Origin: an uncultured Holophagaceae bacterium
GTDB lineage: Bacteria; Acidobacteriota; Holophagae; Holophagales; Holophagaceae
Length of the DNA stretch: 7,015 nucleotides
Direction: 5' to 3'
NCBI GenBank assembly: GCA_903890595.1
Contig: CAITBU010000316.1
Span: 1 to 7,015 of the forward strand
The notes under the pieces are model-generated. The model worked only from the letters and a program-made list of their open reading frames with translations, searched no databases and had not been told where the DNA came from. The translations under genes and the position numbers were made by a program. How positions within the stretch are numbered: position 1 is the first letter of the stretch; each line of letters starts with the position of its first letter. Below are positions 1 through 5,315 of this stretch, piece by piece.

Positions 1-39
1 CCCTCAAGATGGCGTGTCTACCAATTTCACCACGCGGGC
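1..39 (-). tRNA. tRNA-Leu (anticodon GAG), 5' part, cut by window edge
   Basis: On the minus strand, reading from 39 down to 1, this is the 5' half of a leucine tRNA. It has the acceptor strand GCCCGCG, then TG, a D-arm with GTG/CAC stem around AAATTGGTAGA, then the 5' anticodon stem CCATC and loop TTGAGGG. The anticodon GAG lies at positions 5-3. The D-arm and anticodon loop closely resemble class II tRNA-Leu(GAG) such as E. coli leuU as I remember it. The anticodon 3' stem, the variable arm expected for tRNA-Leu, the T-arm and the acceptor 3' strand lie outside the window. It begins 67 bases after the secG stop with no convincing terminator between, so co-transcription with secG is likely. 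A secG to tRNA-Leu(GAG) order is also known in E. coli. Confidence 0.9.
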
Positions 40-106
40 AACGAGGAAATTCAAGTGTCGCTCAAAGGCCGGATGCGGTCAATGACGGGTTTCCCGGCGG
101 GCGAGA

Positions 107-457
107 CTACTTCTTCGGAGCCTGGGGTGCGTGCGAAGGAGTCGGGAGCGCAGGGGCCGGTGCCGGGGCCGGCGCAGGGGCGACGGGGGCAGGGCGGTCG
201 GCGGTCTTGTCTAGCACGGAGCGGTTCTGGCGGATGATCAGCACCTCGATGAAGAGGGTGGTGCCAAGGAACCCCGCTGCCAGCCAGTAGGTGGCCTTGG
301 ACAGGAAGGGCGTGGCGCCCTGGGCGCCGAAGGCACTGTTGGCACCGCCGCCGCCAAAGGACGCGCCGAGGCCGCCCTTGGTGCCGGGCTGCAGCAGGAC
401 CGCCCCGATGAGGAGGACGCCGAATAGGATCAGAAGTGCGAGGGCGAGGCCGTTCAT
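107..457 (-). CDS. secG: Preprotein translocase subunit SecG
   Basis: SecG is the small, non-essential subunit of the SecYEG channel in the inner membrane and assists SecA-driven export. The 116-residue product has the family plan: a first membrane helix at about residues 3-22, the conserved LLQ at 21-23, a glycine-rich cytoplasmic loop (GGLGASFGGGG, 28-38, then SAFG), and a second helix at about 56-76. The family is usually near 75-115 residues. The C-terminal 30 residues are an Ala-Pro-rich tail of low complexity, common in GC-rich genomes. The ATG is supported by AGGAGG 11 bases upstream and a nearer GGAG 5 bases upstream. The leader can form an 11-bp hairpin with the start region (separate entry). 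It sits upstream of tRNA-Leu. tpiA, its usual upstream neighbour in many bacteria, is on the same strand but separated by two opposing genes. Confidence 0.93.
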   Translation of the reverse strand: MNGLALALLILFGVLLIGAVLLQPGTKGGLGASFGGGGANSAFGAQGATPFLSKATYWLAAGFLGTTLFIEVLIIRQNRSVLDKTADRPAPVAPAPAPAPAPALPTPSHAPQAPKK

Positions 458-491
458 GGAAACTCCAACCTCCTAGTCTGCCATGAACGGC
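449..491 (-). promoter_or_regulatory. secG leader hairpin covering the start codon, with a three-codon ORF
   Basis: The secG leader contains GCCGTTCATGG (491-481), an exact reverse complement of CCATGAACGGC (459-449), which includes the secG ATG and its first codons. The arms are 11 bp and the 21-base loop contains the AGGAGG ribosome-binding site (474-469). The distal arm also contains an ATG (484-482) opening a tiny ORF, ATG GCA GAC TAG (Met-Ala-Asp-stop). Its stop overlaps the secG ribosome-binding site, and GGAG lies 8 bases before its ATG. Seen directly: the inverted repeat and mini-ORF. Inferred: the fold could lower secG initiation, and ribosomes on the mini-ORF could open it. It could also be chance or a small inverted duplication. 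Confidence 0.45.
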
Positions 492-588
492 TCTCCGGAG
501 GCACGCTGAAATGGAGCGGGAGCCTGGACAGGCCCAGGGGGTGGGCACCACACTGGGCTTGGCAGCACCCCTGCTTTTGGAGGTCTCC

Positions 589-1416
589 ATGCGGCGCTCG
601 CTCTGTTGGTCCCTGGTTCCCGTCCTGCTCCTGGCCGCCTGCGCCAGACCTGAGGTCGAGGCCTTTCGGCTCCGGCCGGTGCCCGTCGTTGTCCGAGTGG
701 CCCTGTCTGAGCGGGTCAATGACCGGGATGGCCTGGCCAGCGAGTACGCCGCCGTCCTGCGGTCCCGCCTGGCCTACCGGGCCGAGGTGGTGCCCGAGGG
801 CGTGAAACCACCGCCGGGGGCGGCCGAGCTGCTGGTGGAGATCCGGGAGATCTCGCCCCGCTCTGGTCCCGCCAATCCCGCTACCGTGGGCCTGGCAGTG
901 GGGGCCACCGTGGGCGTCCTCAGCGCCGCCTCGGGGAACCGAGGCATGGGTGTCGTTGACGGCCTCTTCTGGGGCCTCATTGCCGGCAGCCAGGCGGCCA
1001 TGCACAGAGACCGCGTGATGGGCCGCCTCGGCTACCTGCCCCAGGCGGTGTCGGCCGAGGTTCGCCTGGTCCAGCCAGGCAACCCCGAACCGCTCTGGGT
1101 GGATTCCATCGACCCCATGGAGGTGGTGGAGGCCATGGATCCGCTGCCCCGATCCCTGCGGGATGACGATGGGCGAATCCGGGAGGAGGAGGCCAAGGCC
1201 TTCGCCCGGGTGGTGGTCCAGAAGGCTTCGGCCTTCTTCCGGTGGACCCGCGGCACAGAGCCGCACTTCTACGGAAACGCTGACTCGCCCCGGGAAGCCG
1301 CCCCCCCGCGGAGGGACGGGCCACCCCCCACCCCGCCACCCCAGATGACCCCGCCACCACCCCCCGCCGTGCTGCCGCCTCCGCCAGCCCCCCCCAGCGA
1401 TCCCAAGGTGCATTGA
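589..1416 (+). CDS. Uncharacterised lipoprotein with glycine-rich segment and proline-rich tail
   Basis: A 275-residue exported protein of no family I can name. The signal peptide runs MRR, then a hydrophobic stretch, to a lipobox LAAC at residues 15-18, so lipidation is expected on Cys18. Ala at +2 suggests the outer membrane if Lol rules apply. Residues about 32-88 alternate strand-like stretches (VPVVVRVAL, AELLVEIREI). Residues 96-134 are a Gly/Ala-rich hydrophobic segment resembling a glycine zipper. Residues 155-220 are mixed alpha/beta with an acidic patch. Residues 239-271 are almost all proline with charged residues. I chose the ATG at 589 because GGAGGT lies 4 bases upstream and the signal peptide starts there; the frame stays open back to 511 but adds 26 unsupported residues. 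The stop overlaps the next ATG by one base (TGATG). The function is unknown; the close link to the zinc-ribbon gene suggests joint expression. Confidence 0.85.
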   Translation: MRRSLCWSLVPVLLLAACARPEVEAFRLRPVPVVVRVALSERVNDRDGLASEYAAVLRSRLAYRAEVVPEGVKPPPGAAELLVEIREISPRSGPANPATVGLAVGATVGVLSAASGNRGMGVVDGLFWGLIAGSQAAMHRDRVMGRLGYLPQAVSAEVRLVQPGNPEPLWVDSIDPMEVVEAMDPLPRSLRDDDGRIREEEAKAFARVVVQKASAFFRWTRGTEPHFYGNADSPREAAPPRRDGPPPTPPPQMTPPPPPAVLPPPPAPPSDPKVH

Positions 1417-2156
1417 TGGAGGCCCGAACCATTCGCTGTTCCGGGTGCGGGGCCGCCGTGCCCTCGGATGCCACCCAGTGTCCCTACTGCCGGGCCCAGC
1501 TGGCCACGGTGGCCTGCCCGGGCTGTTTTGCGCTGGCACCCGTGGGGGCCGCCCACTGTCCTGGCTGCGGCGCGGCGCTCGCGCCTCGGACCTCTGTGGT
1601 TCCCGATGGGGCGCCCTGTCCCGCCTGCGCCAAGCCCCTGGGCAGCAGCCAGGTGGGAGACCTGCGGGTGAAGGCCTGCCTGGCCTGCGGCGGCCTCTGG
1701 TTGGACCGTGAAGTCTTCGAGGAGCTGGGTGCCAGCCGAGAGCGCCAGGGAACCGTTCTGGGGGTCCTGCCGGCTCCGGCGGGGACGCCCGTGGTGGCAG
1801 CCCTGGCCGTGCAGTACCGGCCCTGTCCCGCCTGCGCCAAGCTCATGAACCGCACCAACTACGCCAAGCGCTCCGGGGTGGTGCTCGACGTCTGCAAGGA
1901 CCATGGCCTGTGGTTTGATCGGGATGAGCTGCGTCGAGTGCTCGCCTTCATCGGCGGCGGCGGACTGGACCGGGCCCGGGAGCGGGAGCTGGAGGACCTC
2001 AAGGAAGCCCGCCGCGCCCTCGAGCGCCCAGGGCAGGCCCCGGATCCCGCCTTCGCCATGCCGACCCAGCCCACCCACCCCGGCCTCGAGCTCACCGCAG
2101 CAGGCCTCCTGGGCCTCGCCGCCGAAGTCGCCGACGCATTCATGCACAGGCACTAG
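1416..2156 (+). CDS. Protein with four zinc ribbons, including two TFIIB-type zinc fingers
   Basis: A 246-residue, probably cytoplasmic protein. The first half has two short CxxC pairs: Cys8/11 with Cys22/25, and Cys34/37 with Cys48/51, a double-zinc-ribbon layout. Two longer ribbons of the zf-TFIIB type follow: Cys68/71 with Cys88/91 then GGLWLDR, and Cys137/140 with Cys160/His163 then GLWFDRDEL. All expected metal ligands are present; the last site uses CxxH. Residues 185-203 are a charged helix (RARERELEDLKEARR) and the C-terminus ends in an Ala/Leu helix (224-243). zf-TFIIB proteins are widespread in bacteria but mostly uncharacterised; nucleic-acid or protein binding is inference. The ATG at 1416 shares its A with the lipoprotein stop, with AAGGTG 5 bases upstream; a TTG one codon earlier is possible. 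It converges on tpiA. The lipid-anchored partner is in another compartment, so direct contact is not obvious. Confidence 0.85.
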   Translation: MEARTIRCSGCGAAVPSDATQCPYCRAQLATVACPGCFALAPVGAAHCPGCGAALAPRTSVVPDGAPCPACAKPLGSSQVGDLRVKACLACGGLWLDREVFEELGASRERQGTVLGVLPAPAGTPVVAALAVQYRPCPACAKLMNRTNYAKRSGVVLDVCKDHGLWFDRDELRRVLAFIGGGGLDRARERELEDLKEARRALERPGQAPDPAFAMPTQPTHPGLELTAAGLLGLAAEVADAFMHRH

Positions 2157-2220
2157 AAAAAAACTCTCCACGAAGGACACGAAGAAAGAATCTTTTCTTA
2201 TTCGTGTCCTTCGTGGAGAG
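2157..2220 (-). terminator. Intrinsic terminator of pgk-tpiA, built on a perfect 20-bp palindrome
   Basis: Arms at 2164-2183 and 2201-2220 are perfect reverse complements of 20 bases, with a 17-base A/T-rich loop. Read on the minus strand, the stem comes 20 bases after the tpiA stop and is followed at once by seven T's (2163-2157), a standard Rho-independent terminator shape. On the plus strand it follows the zinc-ribbon stop directly but is followed only by CCTTTCCTCTTT, so it would be weak at best in that direction. The stem is about 55% GC in a far richer neighbourhood. Each arm holds CACGAAG twice with 9-base spacing, which suggests a dispersed palindromic repeat as well as a terminator. 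Confidence 0.8.
2164..2220. repeat. Palindromic repeat of tandem CACGAAG nonamers
   Basis: The inverted arms each contain two 9-base units (CACGAAGGA, CACGAAGAA), giving CTCTCCACGAAGGACACGAA on the left and its complement on the right. The composition differs sharply from flanking genes. From memory, motifs like CACGAAGGACACGAAG recur between genes in many environmental bacterial genomes and yield spurious short proteins with STKDTK or RVLRG strings. I cannot confirm copy number here because the window holds one copy. It may be a REP-like or non-autonomous element that supplies a terminator to the convergent genes. Confidence 0.5.
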
Positions 2221-2240
2221 CCTTTCCTCTTTGCCGAAGC

Positions 2241-2975
2241 TCAGCCCGCCTGTTTGATGAGCTCGCCGAACTTGTGGGGGTCGAGGCTGGCGCCGCCGAC
2301 GAGGCCGCCGGCCACCTCGGGGATGCCCAGCAGCTCGGGGAAGCTCTCGGGGGTCACGCTGCCACCGTAGAGGATGGGCACTTCGTAGTCGGTGCAGGCC
2401 CCGTGCCGGATGAGCTCGGCGCGGATGAAGGCGTGAGCCTCCTGCACCTGGGGGGCCTCGGCGCGGCGACCGGTGCCGATGGCCCAGACGGGCTCGTAGG
2501 CTACCCAGAGGGGGCCGGGGCCGGTCTCAGCGAGGATGGATAGCTGGCGGCCAAGGACATCCAGGGTGGCGCCACTGTCCCGCTCGGCCAGGCTCTCGCC
2601 GATGCAGAGGAGGGGCAGCAGGTCCCACTGCCAGGCGGCTTTGATCTTCTTGATCAGGCCCGCATCGGTCTCCCCGAAGAACTGGCGGCGCTCACTGTGG
2701 CCGAGCAGCACGCCGGAGCAGCCTACATCCCGCAGCTGGGGCATGGAGACCTCGCCGGTGAAGGCACCCTTGTCCTCGGCGTGGGCGTTCTGGCCGAAGA
2801 CCTGGAGGCCCCGGGGCCGCACCAGGCCGCTCACCAGGGACAGCAGGGTGAAGGGCGGGGCGATGCCCACTTCGGCACTCCCGCCCTCGGGCAGGCGCAG
2901 GAGCAGGTCCTCGCAGAAGGCCTGGGCCTCCCCGGAACGGAGGTTCATCTTCCAGTTGGCGACGACGCAGCGCAT
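2241..2975 (-). CDS. tpiA: Triosephosphate isomerase
   Basis: Cytoplasmic glycolytic enzyme that interconverts dihydroxyacetone phosphate and glyceraldehyde 3-phosphate. The 244-residue TIM barrel has every hallmark: NWKMN with catalytic Lys9; GHSERR with catalytic His93; AYEPVWAIGTG with the general base Glu161 and start of the mobile loop; and YGGSV at 203-207 with a phosphate-binding GG later. Length is normal for the family (about 245-255). I chose the ATG at 2975 because GAGG lies 6 bases upstream. A GTG at 2987 adds four residues and would overlap the pgk stop as GTGA, but has no ribosome-binding site. From the ATG the N-terminus is two residues shorter before NWK than in E. coli. It lies 8 bases after pgk on the same strand, so the two are surely one operon, ending at the terminator 20 bases past the stop. 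Confidence 0.96.
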   Translation of the reverse strand: MRCVVANWKMNLRSGEAQAFCEDLLLRLPEGGSAEVGIAPPFTLLSLVSGLVRPRGLQVFGQNAHAEDKGAFTGEVSMPQLRDVGCSGVLLGHSERRQFFGETDAGLIKKIKAAWQWDLLPLLCIGESLAERDSGATLDVLGRQLSILAETGPGPLWVAYEPVWAIGTGRRAEAPQVQEAHAFIRAELIRHGACTDYEVPILYGGSVTPESFPELLGIPEVAGGLVGGASLDPHKFGELIKQAG

Positions 2976-2983
2976 GGGGGGCC

Positions 2984-4180
2984 TCACTTCGAAAGGGCGG
3001 CGACGCCCGGGAGCTCAAGACCACTGAGGAACTCCAGGCTGGCACCGCCACCCGTGGAGACATGGGACATCCGGGCGGCGACCCCGGCCTTGTTCACGGC
3101 GGCGACGCTGTCGCCCCCACCCACCAGCACGAAGGCCCCGCGGCCGGTGGCTTCCGCCAGCTCCTCGGCCATGGTCAGGGTGCCGCTGGCAAAGGGTGAC
3201 ATCTCGAAGACCCCCATGGGGCCGTTCCAGAGCAGGGTCCGCGCGGCGCGGATCTCCTCGGCGTAGGCGGCCACGGTCTCGGGTCCGATGTCCAGGGCCA
3301 TGCGCGCCGCCGGGATGTTCTGGTCCAGGGTGATGGCGCAGTCAGCGTCCTCGCTGAAGGCGTCCGCCGCCACATGGTCCAGGGGCAGCAGCAGGCGGGT
3401 GCCCTTGGCCTCGGCCTGCTTCAGCAGCTCCAGGGACATCTCCAGCTTGTCCTCTTCGCAGAGGCTCTTCCCGATATCGTAGCCCTGGGCCTTGAGGAAG
3501 GTGTAGCTCATGGCGCCACCGATAAGGATGGCGTCGGCCTTGCCCAGGAAGTTCTGAATGAGCTCAATCTTGTCGCTCACCTTGGCGCCGCCGAAGATCA
3601 CCACCAGGGGCTTGTCCGGGCTGTCGGTGACCTTGCTCAGGGCCTTGAGCTCCTTCTCCATGAGGAAGCCAGCAGCCACGCGGTCCTTGGGGAAGTCCTC
3701 CACCATGCCGCTCACGGAGGCGTGAGCGCGGTGGGCGGAGCCGAAGGCGTCATTGACATAGGTGTCGGCCAGGCGGGCCAAGCTGGCGGCGAACTCTTCC
3801 TTGTTCTTGGTCTCGCCCTTCTCGAAGCGGAGGTTCTCCAGCAGGAGGATCTGGCCGGGCTGCAGCGCGGCGGCCTCGGCCTCCACGGCCTCGCCGTTGA
3901 CGTAGCTGGCCAGGCGGCAGTCAAAGCCCTGCTCACAGAGCCACGCGGCCACGGGGGCGGCGCTGTAGGCGGCCTCGAAGCCCTTGCCCTCAGGCCGGCC
4001 CAGGTGCGAGGCCAGCACCACGGAGGCACCGCCGTCCAGGAGGCACTTCAGGGTGGGCAGGGTCTCCTTGATGCGGGTGGCATCGGTGATCTTGCCTTCC
4101 TTCAGCGGCACATTCAGGTCGGCCCGGAGAAAGACCCGGCTGCCCTTGACGTTGAGGTCGCGCACCGACTGGAAGGCCAT
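2984..4180 (-). CDS. pgk: Phosphoglycerate kinase
   Basis: Cytoplasmic enzyme making ATP and 3-phosphoglycerate from 1,3-bisphosphoglycerate and ADP; reversible in gluconeogenesis. The 398-residue, two-domain protein is full length. The N-terminal substrate domain has RADLNVP (19-25), Arg36, SHLGRP (58-63), LLLENLRFEKGE (112-123), and NDAFGSAHR (143-151). The C-terminal nucleotide domain has GGAKVSDK (197-204), WNGPMGVFE (318-326) and GGGDSVAA (354-361), then STGGGASLE near the end. The ATG at 4180 is supported by AAGGAG 5 bases upstream. tpiA follows 8 bases later. The 328 bases upstream have no gene, so its promoter should lie there, probably between the 4327-4473 element and the start; I found no good promoter match. 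No gap gene is adjacent in this window. Confidence 0.97.
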   Translation of the reverse strand: MAFQSVRDLNVKGSRVFLRADLNVPLKEGKITDATRIKETLPTLKCLLDGGASVVLASHLGRPEGKGFEAAYSAAPVAAWLCEQGFDCRLASYVNGEAVEAEAAALQPGQILLLENLRFEKGETKNKEEFAASLARLADTYVNDAFGSAHRAHASVSGMVEDFPKDRVAAGFLMEKELKALSKVTDSPDKPLVVIFGGAKVSDKIELIQNFLGKADAILIGGAMSYTFLKAQGYDIGKSLCEEDKLEMSLELLKQAEAKGTRLLLPLDHVAADAFSEDADCAITLDQNIPAARMALDIGPETVAAYAEEIRAARTLLWNGPMGVFEMSPFASGTLTMAEELAEATGRGAFVLVGGGDSVAAVNKAGVAARMSHVSTGGGASLEFLSGLELPGVAALSK

Positions 4181-4508
4181 GGCTGCTCCTTGTGCTGAGA
4201 CATCGATTTTGACTGAAGAACCCGGGCCGTGCCGGGCGAAAATCTAACTGGCATGCCACCTTGCTACCGAACCCCCACCGGGGGCGGGTTGGAACCCTAC
4301 CGCCACAGGGCCCCCGTACTTGTTTGTATCCCCTTCATCCCCTTCATCCCTGTTGAAATGCTTTTTCCTTTACATGGAGGATGCACTGCCTCCGATTCAT
4401 CCCCTTCGCCCTTGTCGCTTTTCGAAAACGAGGGAAAAGCCAATGAACAGGGATGAAGGGGATGAAGGGGATAAGAAGAGCCCAGTCGCACCGTTGCGTG
4501 ATCCCGGG
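4181..4508. other. Gene-free stretch between the methyltransferase and pgk
   Basis: These 328 bases hold no credible gene. The left part (4181-4326) is the pgk leader and presumed promoter region. It contains a 10-bp palindrome TGGCATGCCA (4249-4258), a 5-bp hairpin CCCGG/CCGGG (4221-4236) and nested C/G hairpins at 4270-4297 (CCCCC-ACC-GGGGG; AACCC/GGGTT). None is a clear operator or terminator. The right part is the 147-bp inverted-repeat element (4327-4473) and 35 bases after the methyltransferase stop. ORFs reading through it (IPFIPFIP; EGDEGD) are products of the nonamer repeats, not genes. Confidence 0.6.
4327..4473. repeat. 147-bp inverted-repeat element with tandem-nonamer ends
   Basis: The ends, 4327-4354 and 4446-4473, are perfect 28-base reverse complements. 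Each end is three 9-base units: TATCCCCTT, CATCCCCTT, CATCCCTGT on the left; on the right, GGATGAAGG twice then GGATA. Pairing resumes inside with GCTTTTTCC (4360-4368) against GGGAAAAGC (4432-4440), one mismatch. The interior holds another hairpin (GGAGG 4376-4380 with CCTCC 4389-4393), a third partial unit (TTCATCCCCTTC, 4396-4407) and the palindrome TTTTCGAAAA (4419-4428). It is more AT-rich than its surroundings. No T-run follows on either strand, so it is not a simple terminator. A MITE/REP-like mobile element or a structured RNA are the main options; no flanking target-site duplication is evident. Confidence 0.6.
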
Positions 4509-5231
4509 CTAAGGCCGCTCGAAGATGCCGATCCACCGGGGACTGTCGCTGGTGAAGGGGCCCCCTGTGTAGTCGCCCAGCACGGTGCGGGGCCGCAGGC
4601 CGGCGGTGTGGGCCAGGGCCAGCAGCTCGTCGGGGCGGTAGAGGCGGACGCTCTCGAAGGCTTCCCGGACCTCCCCGGTGGCCAGGCGGGTGAGGGTCAT
4701 GCGCTTCACCAGGCGGTCCCCCTCCAGGGTGCGGCGGCTGAGCACCCGCACGCCCTGGCGCTCCACGGTGTCTTCCGGTACCAGCGTCCGGGCCGCCCCT
4801 TCGGCGTTCAGGTAGTCCAGCAGCAGCACGCCGTCGGGACGCAGGGCCCGAGCCAAGGCCTGCAGCAGGGCCAGGTTCTGGTCGTCATCGAAGTAGCCGA
4901 AGGGGGTGAACCACAGGCAGGCGCCAGCCAGGGTCCCCGCCTGCACGGGCAGGGTCCGCATGTCGCCCCGGAGCAGGTGGGGCCTGAGCTTCATTGGGGC
5001 CAGGGCCAGCAGGGCCCGGGACAGGTCCATGCCGAAGGCCAGGGGATTGGTGCCGCGGAGGACTTCCAGGTGGCGGCCGGAGCCGCAGCCCAGGTCCAGC
5101 ACCGGGCCGGATCCCAGCTCGGGGGCGGCCGCCAGGGCCGTGGCGACGGCGGTGCGGGCCTCGCCTGCATCCCGGTGGGCATAGAGCAGGGCGTAGTCAC
5201 CATCGAACCAGTCTTCGAACCACTCGCCCAA
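4509..5231 (-). CDS. Class I SAM-dependent methyltransferase, substrate unknown
   Basis: A 240-residue Rossmann-fold methyltransferase. Motif I VLDLGCGSG (44-52) binds SAM; the acidic residue after strand 2 is Asp69 in GMDLS; Asp90 in RGDMRTLP is the motif III-type position; FTPFGYFDDD (108-117) is the motif IV region, then LRPDGVLLLDYLN. This resembles the broad Methyltransf_25/11-type group that often carries an FGYF motif. Members act on small molecules, lipids or RNA, so the substrate cannot be named. I chose a TTG start at 5231 because GGGAGG lies 6 bases upstream and the protein then opens with the EWFEDWFD segment. A GTG at 5261 gives 10 extra residues but has no ribosome-binding site. 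It is divergent from rbfA across about 84 bases. The pgk operon lies far downstream on the same strand. Confidence 0.88.
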   Translation of the reverse strand: MGEWFEDWFDGDYALLYAHRDAGEARTAVATALAAAPELGSGPVLDLGCGSGRHLEVLRGTNPLAFGMDLSRALLALAPMKLRPHLLRGDMRTLPVQAGTLAGACLWFTPFGYFDDDQNLALLQALARALRPDGVLLLDYLNAEGAARTLVPEDTVERQGVRVLSRRTLEGDRLVKRMTLTRLATGEVREAFESVRLYRPDELLALAHTAGLRPRTVLGDYTGGPFTSDSPRWIGIFERP

Positions 5232-5315
5232 AGCGTGCCTCCCGTCCCCCAGGGTACCCACGCCCGGCGGGGCAGGGGACGGTGTCGGCTACACTGATAG
5301 CACCAAAGGATGACC

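Noticed and set aside
86..96. Possible terminator between secG and tRNA-Leu (CGGG-TTT-CCCG)
   Set aside because: Only 4 bp with a 3-base loop and no T-run; read-through into the tRNA is more plausible.
454..2180. Long minus-strand open frames (454-1539 and 1269-2180) opposite the lipoprotein and zinc-ribbon genes
   Set aside because: Their products are low-complexity Gly/Arg/Pro strings, while the plus strand shows a lipobox, ordered zinc ligands and good ribosome-binding sites.
2976..2987. GTG start for tpiA overlapping the pgk stop (GTGA)
   Set aside because: No ribosome-binding site precedes it, whereas the ATG at 2975 has GAGG at 6 bases and leads straight into the conserved N-terminus.
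3374..4198. Plus-strand 274-residue open frame opposite pgk
   Set aside because: pgk carries all catalytic motifs on the other strand; this frame has low-complexity Gly/Leu/Gln composition and no family signature.
4243..4258. Sigma-54-like promoter for pgk (TGGCAT, 5 bases, TTAGA on the minus strand)
   Set aside because: Spacing fits, but the required GC at -12 is AG, and a housekeeping glycolytic operon is not expected to depend on sigma-54.
4327..4473. CRISPR array or integron attC site
   Set aside because: The units are contiguous nonamers in inverted orientation with no spacers, and the arms lack the attC core sites and extrahelical bases.
4320..5297. Plus-strand 325-residue open frame opposite the methyltransferase
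   Set aside because: It lies opposite a gene with clear SAM-binding motifs, begins inside the inverted-repeat element, and its Gln/Gly/Ala-rich product is the usual antisense frame of a GC-rich gene.
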